Assembly: GCA_946496415.1 (NCBI GenBank)
Contig: CAMMGP010000001.1
Span: 1-24,681, forward strand
Direction of reading: 5' to 3'
Length of the DNA: 24,681 nucleotides
DNA from: an uncultured Clostridia bacterium
Lineage (GTDB): Bacteria > Bacillota > Clostridia > Christensenellales > Aristaeellaceae
How positions within the stretch are numbered: the stretch's first letter is position 1; the number at the start of each line of letters is the position of its first letter. The translations under genes and the position numbers were made by a program. Of this stretch, positions 22,736-24,681 are shown one piece after another. The notes under the pieces are model-generated. The model had not been told where the DNA came from. It worked only from the letters and a program-made list of their open reading frames with translations, and made no database searches.

Positions 22736-24091
22736 TCAGGCTTCCTGTTCCTCCCGCGCCAGCGGCAGGGCGATGGTAAAACAGCTGCCTTTGCCCGGTA
22801 CGCTTTCGACCTCCACCTCGCCGCCGTGCAGCCGGGCAATGCGCTGCACCAGCGAGAGACCCAGCCCTGCGCCGCCAGCGTGGTGCGAGCGGTCACCCTG
22901 ATAAAAGCGCTCGAAGATGTGGGGAAGGGCCTCCGGCTCGATGCCGGGGCCGTCGTCCTCCACGATGAGGCGTGCCGTTTCGCCCTCCGCGCGCGCGGCG
23001 ATGCGTATATGCCCGCCCTCGCGCCCGTATTTGACGGCGTTTTCCGCCAGGTTGAGCAGCGCCTGCGTGAGCATGGTCTGGTCGCACATCGCCCACACGG
23101 GGCCGTCCACAGCGCACTCCACCGTCATGCCCCGCGCCGCCGCGCCCTCCTCCACCTGCATGGCGGCAACTTCGGCAATGTCGGCAAGATCCATGCGCTC
23201 CATTTCCATGCGCGTCTGCCCCGCGTCCATGCGCGTCAGCGCCAGCAGGCGGCCGATGAGCGTGGACATCTGCCCCGCGCGCAGGCGGATGTCGCGCAGC
23301 GCCTCCTCCTTGTCTTCCTCATTGGCGATGTCGGAGAGGGCGAAGTCCGCCTGCGCGAGGATGGCGGCCACGGGCGTGCGCAATTCGTGCGAGGCGTCCG
23401 AGGTAAAGCGCCGTTCGCGCTCAAAGGAGCGCTCCAGGCGGTCGAGCATGTCGTCAAACACCCTGGAGAGCCGGTAAAGCTCGTCGCGCGCGCCCTGCAA
23501 GCCGATGCGCTTTTGCAGATCTTTTCCGTCGATGATGCTCTCCGCCGTGCGCGCGATGCGCGTGACCGGCCGGAAGGCGCGGCGGGCGATGAAGTACCCG
23601 CCCACGCCGGCGACCACCACCAGCGCCGGCAGCAGTGCCAGCAGCAGCGTCGGGCTCATGTCGTTCAAATTGGGGGCGGCGTCGGCGGAGATGTAGCAGC
23701 GCAGCCAGATGTCCTCCGCGTCGGGGAAGGACATGCGCGTGTCCAGCACATACCAGCGCTCGCCGGAGCGCTCCGCAGCCGGGCGGATGACATTTTCCTC
23801 AAAGGGCAGGTCAAAGCGCCACTTGCCGTAGATGAGGTCGCCCGATTGCGTGTAGAGCGAAACGCGCACGCTGGGCAGATCGTCTAGATTGCGGTCGATC
23901 TCCAGCTGCCCGTCCTCCATGCGCACATCGTTGAGCGCCAGCTGCGTCGTGCCGACGAGCGCCTCCTCGTAGTAGTTGTCCATCATCCGCTGGGCGCTCC
24001 AAAACAGCGCCCCGGCGGCGAGCAGGGCGATCAGCGCCACCAGAAGCGTGTACCAGAAGGTGACGCGCGCCTTGATCGACAGCCGCTTCAC
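22736..24091 (-). CDS. HAMP-domain sensor histidine kinase (OmpR-partner type)
   Basis: A 451-aa membrane kinase. TM1 is about residues 11-31, an extracytoplasmic domain covers about 33-145, and TM2 about 147-168, followed by HAMP (170-222) with FRPVTRIARTAE. The HisKA domain has FTSDASHELRTPVAAIL with His235; the ATPase domain has LLNLAENAVKYG (Asn351), VEDDGPGIEP (about 377-386), IFERFYQGD and a GGAGLGLSLV G2 box. The start is GTG at 24091, which overlaps the response regulator's TGA by 4 bp (GTGA), indicating translational coupling. The PepSY gene follows. The signal is unknown. Confidence 0.95.
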   Translation of the reverse strand: MKRLSIKARVTFWYTLLVALIALLAAGALFWSAQRMMDNYYEEALVGTTQLALNDVRMEDGQLEIDRNLDDLPSVRVSLYTQSGDLIYGKWRFDLPFEENVIRPAAERSGERWYVLDTRMSFPDAEDIWLRCYISADAAPNLNDMSPTLLLALLPALVVVAGVGGYFIARRAFRPVTRIARTAESIIDGKDLQKRIGLQGARDELYRLSRVFDDMLDRLERSFERERRFTSDASHELRTPVAAILAQADFALSDIANEEDKEEALRDIRLRAGQMSTLIGRLLALTRMDAGQTRMEMERMDLADIAEVAAMQVEEGAAARGMTVECAVDGPVWAMCDQTMLTQALLNLAENAVKYGREGGHIRIAARAEGETARLIVEDDGPGIEPEALPHIFERFYQGDRSHHAGGAGLGLSLVQRIARLHGGEVEVESVPGKGSCFTIALPLAREEQEA

Positions 24092-24681
24092 GCTTCCTCC
24101 CGCAGGACATAGCCCGCGCCGCGCACCGTGTGGATGAGTTTGGGCGAAAAGCCCTCGTCGATCTTCTTGCGCAGGTAGCGTATGTAGACGTCCACCATGT
24201 TGGAAGCGCCCTCGTAATCATAATTGAAAATATTCTGCTCGATGCGCTCGCGGGAGAGCACCGCGCCCTGATTGCGCATCAGGTACTCCAAAAGCGCGTA
24301 TTCGCGCCCGGTGAGGGCGATGGGCTTGCCGCCGCGGGTGACTTTCTGCGCCGATGTGTCCACGGAAAGGTCGCAGAGCGTCAAAACGGCGCTGCCCTCG
24401 CTCCTGCCGCGCCGGGAGAGGGCGCGCACGCGGGCCATGACCTCGTCCAGCGCGAAGGGCTTGACGAGGTAATCGTCGCCGCCGGCGTCCAGCCCCTCCA
24501 CGCGGTCGGCCACGGCGTCGCGGGCGGTGAGGAAGAGTACGGGCGTGCGCACCCCCGCCTCGCGCGCGCGGCGCACGGCGCTGAGGCCGTCCTCCACGCG
24601 CATCATGATGTCCATGATGGCCACGTCGTAGTCCGACAGCCCCAGAAGGTCGTAGGCCGCGCCGCCGTCGTGACAGACCTC
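24088..24681 (-). CDS. OmpR-family response regulator (5' end outside the window)
   Basis: The visible 197 residues are the C-terminal part of a winged-helix response regulator; the frame is open to the window edge. The receiver part shows YDVAIMDIMM with the phosphoacceptor Asp, then LFLTARDAVADRVEGLDAG and the conserved Lys in DDYLVKPF. Arg stands where most family members have Pro after DIMM. The DNA-binding domain has LTGREYALLEYLMRNQG, IFNYDYEGASNMVDVYIRYL and HTVRGAGYVL. Roughly 30 N-terminal residues, including the acidic pocket, lie beyond position 24681. It is co-translated with the kinase. Confidence 0.95.
   Translation of the reverse strand, partial: EVCHDGGAAYDLLGLSDYDVAIMDIMMRVEDGLSAVRRAREAGVRTPVLFLTARDAVADRVEGLDAGGDDYLVKPFALDEVMARVRALSRRGRSEGSAVLTLCDLSVDTSAQKVTRGGKPIALTGREYALLEYLMRNQGAVLSRERIEQNIFNYDYEGASNMVDVYIRYLRKKIDEGFSPKLIHTVRGAGYVLREEA

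Noticed and set aside
22544..23887. A 447-codon plus-strand ORF opposite the HAMP kinase
   Set aside because: The kinase has all catalytic boxes on the other strand; this frame has no recognisable domain and no start signals.

Overview
The window looks like a chromosomal piece of a GC-rich, obligately anaerobic Bacillota (Clostridia-type) bacterium. The evidence is a YesM/YesN-type two-component system, strong AGGAGG ribosome sites, an oxygen-sensitive glycyl radical enzyme (GRE) with its activase, and several ABC sugar transporters. Many long antisense ORFs are shadows caused by the GC-rich third codon position. No phage, IS, CRISPR or tRNA signal was seen.

Layout. (1) 1-258: the 3' end of a methionyl-tRNA synthetase-type gene and its terminator. 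(2) 747-10104, + strand: a sugar-sensing three-component system (periplasmic binding protein, YesM-type kinase, AraC-type response regulator). It is followed by a complete ribose/xylose-type ABC transporter (binding protein, double ATPase, permease), then a uroporphyrinogen-decarboxylase-like protein and a creatininase-like amidohydrolase; a strong terminator ends the run. The arrangement matches the XylFII-LytS-YesN / XylFGH logic known in Clostridium. (3) 15955 down to 10268, - strand: GRE activase, zinc-type dehydrogenase, GRE of unknown substrate and a cytoplasmic GH32 fructosidase in one tight operon. A divergent LacI-family regulator (16051-17064) is separated from it by about 95 bp carrying two inverted repeats. 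(4) 21622 down to 17095, - strand: binding protein, two permeases of the CUT1 sugar ABC type and a DUF2961/GH172 glycosidase, behind a perfect consensus promoter and with no ATPase gene. (5) 24681 down to 22066, - strand: an unrelated OmpR-type response regulator (cut by the window edge), a HAMP histidine kinase and a secreted PepSY-domain protein, ended by a long bidirectional hairpin.

Working model (inference). The CUT1 importer brings in an intact fructose-containing oligosaccharide. Cytoplasmic GH172 (alpha-D-fructofuranosidase / difructose-dianhydride-I type) and GH32 (beta-fructosidase) open it, and the dehydrogenase plus GRE carry a released sugar or polyol through a radical elimination step. 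The substrate of the GRE is not known to me, and this LacI-GRE-activase-dehydrogenase-GH32 module next to GH172 is the most promising candidate for an undescribed pathway. Both sugar-transport operons carry stable hairpins exactly between the binding-protein gene and the next transporter gene, and none of the three binding proteins has a lipobox.
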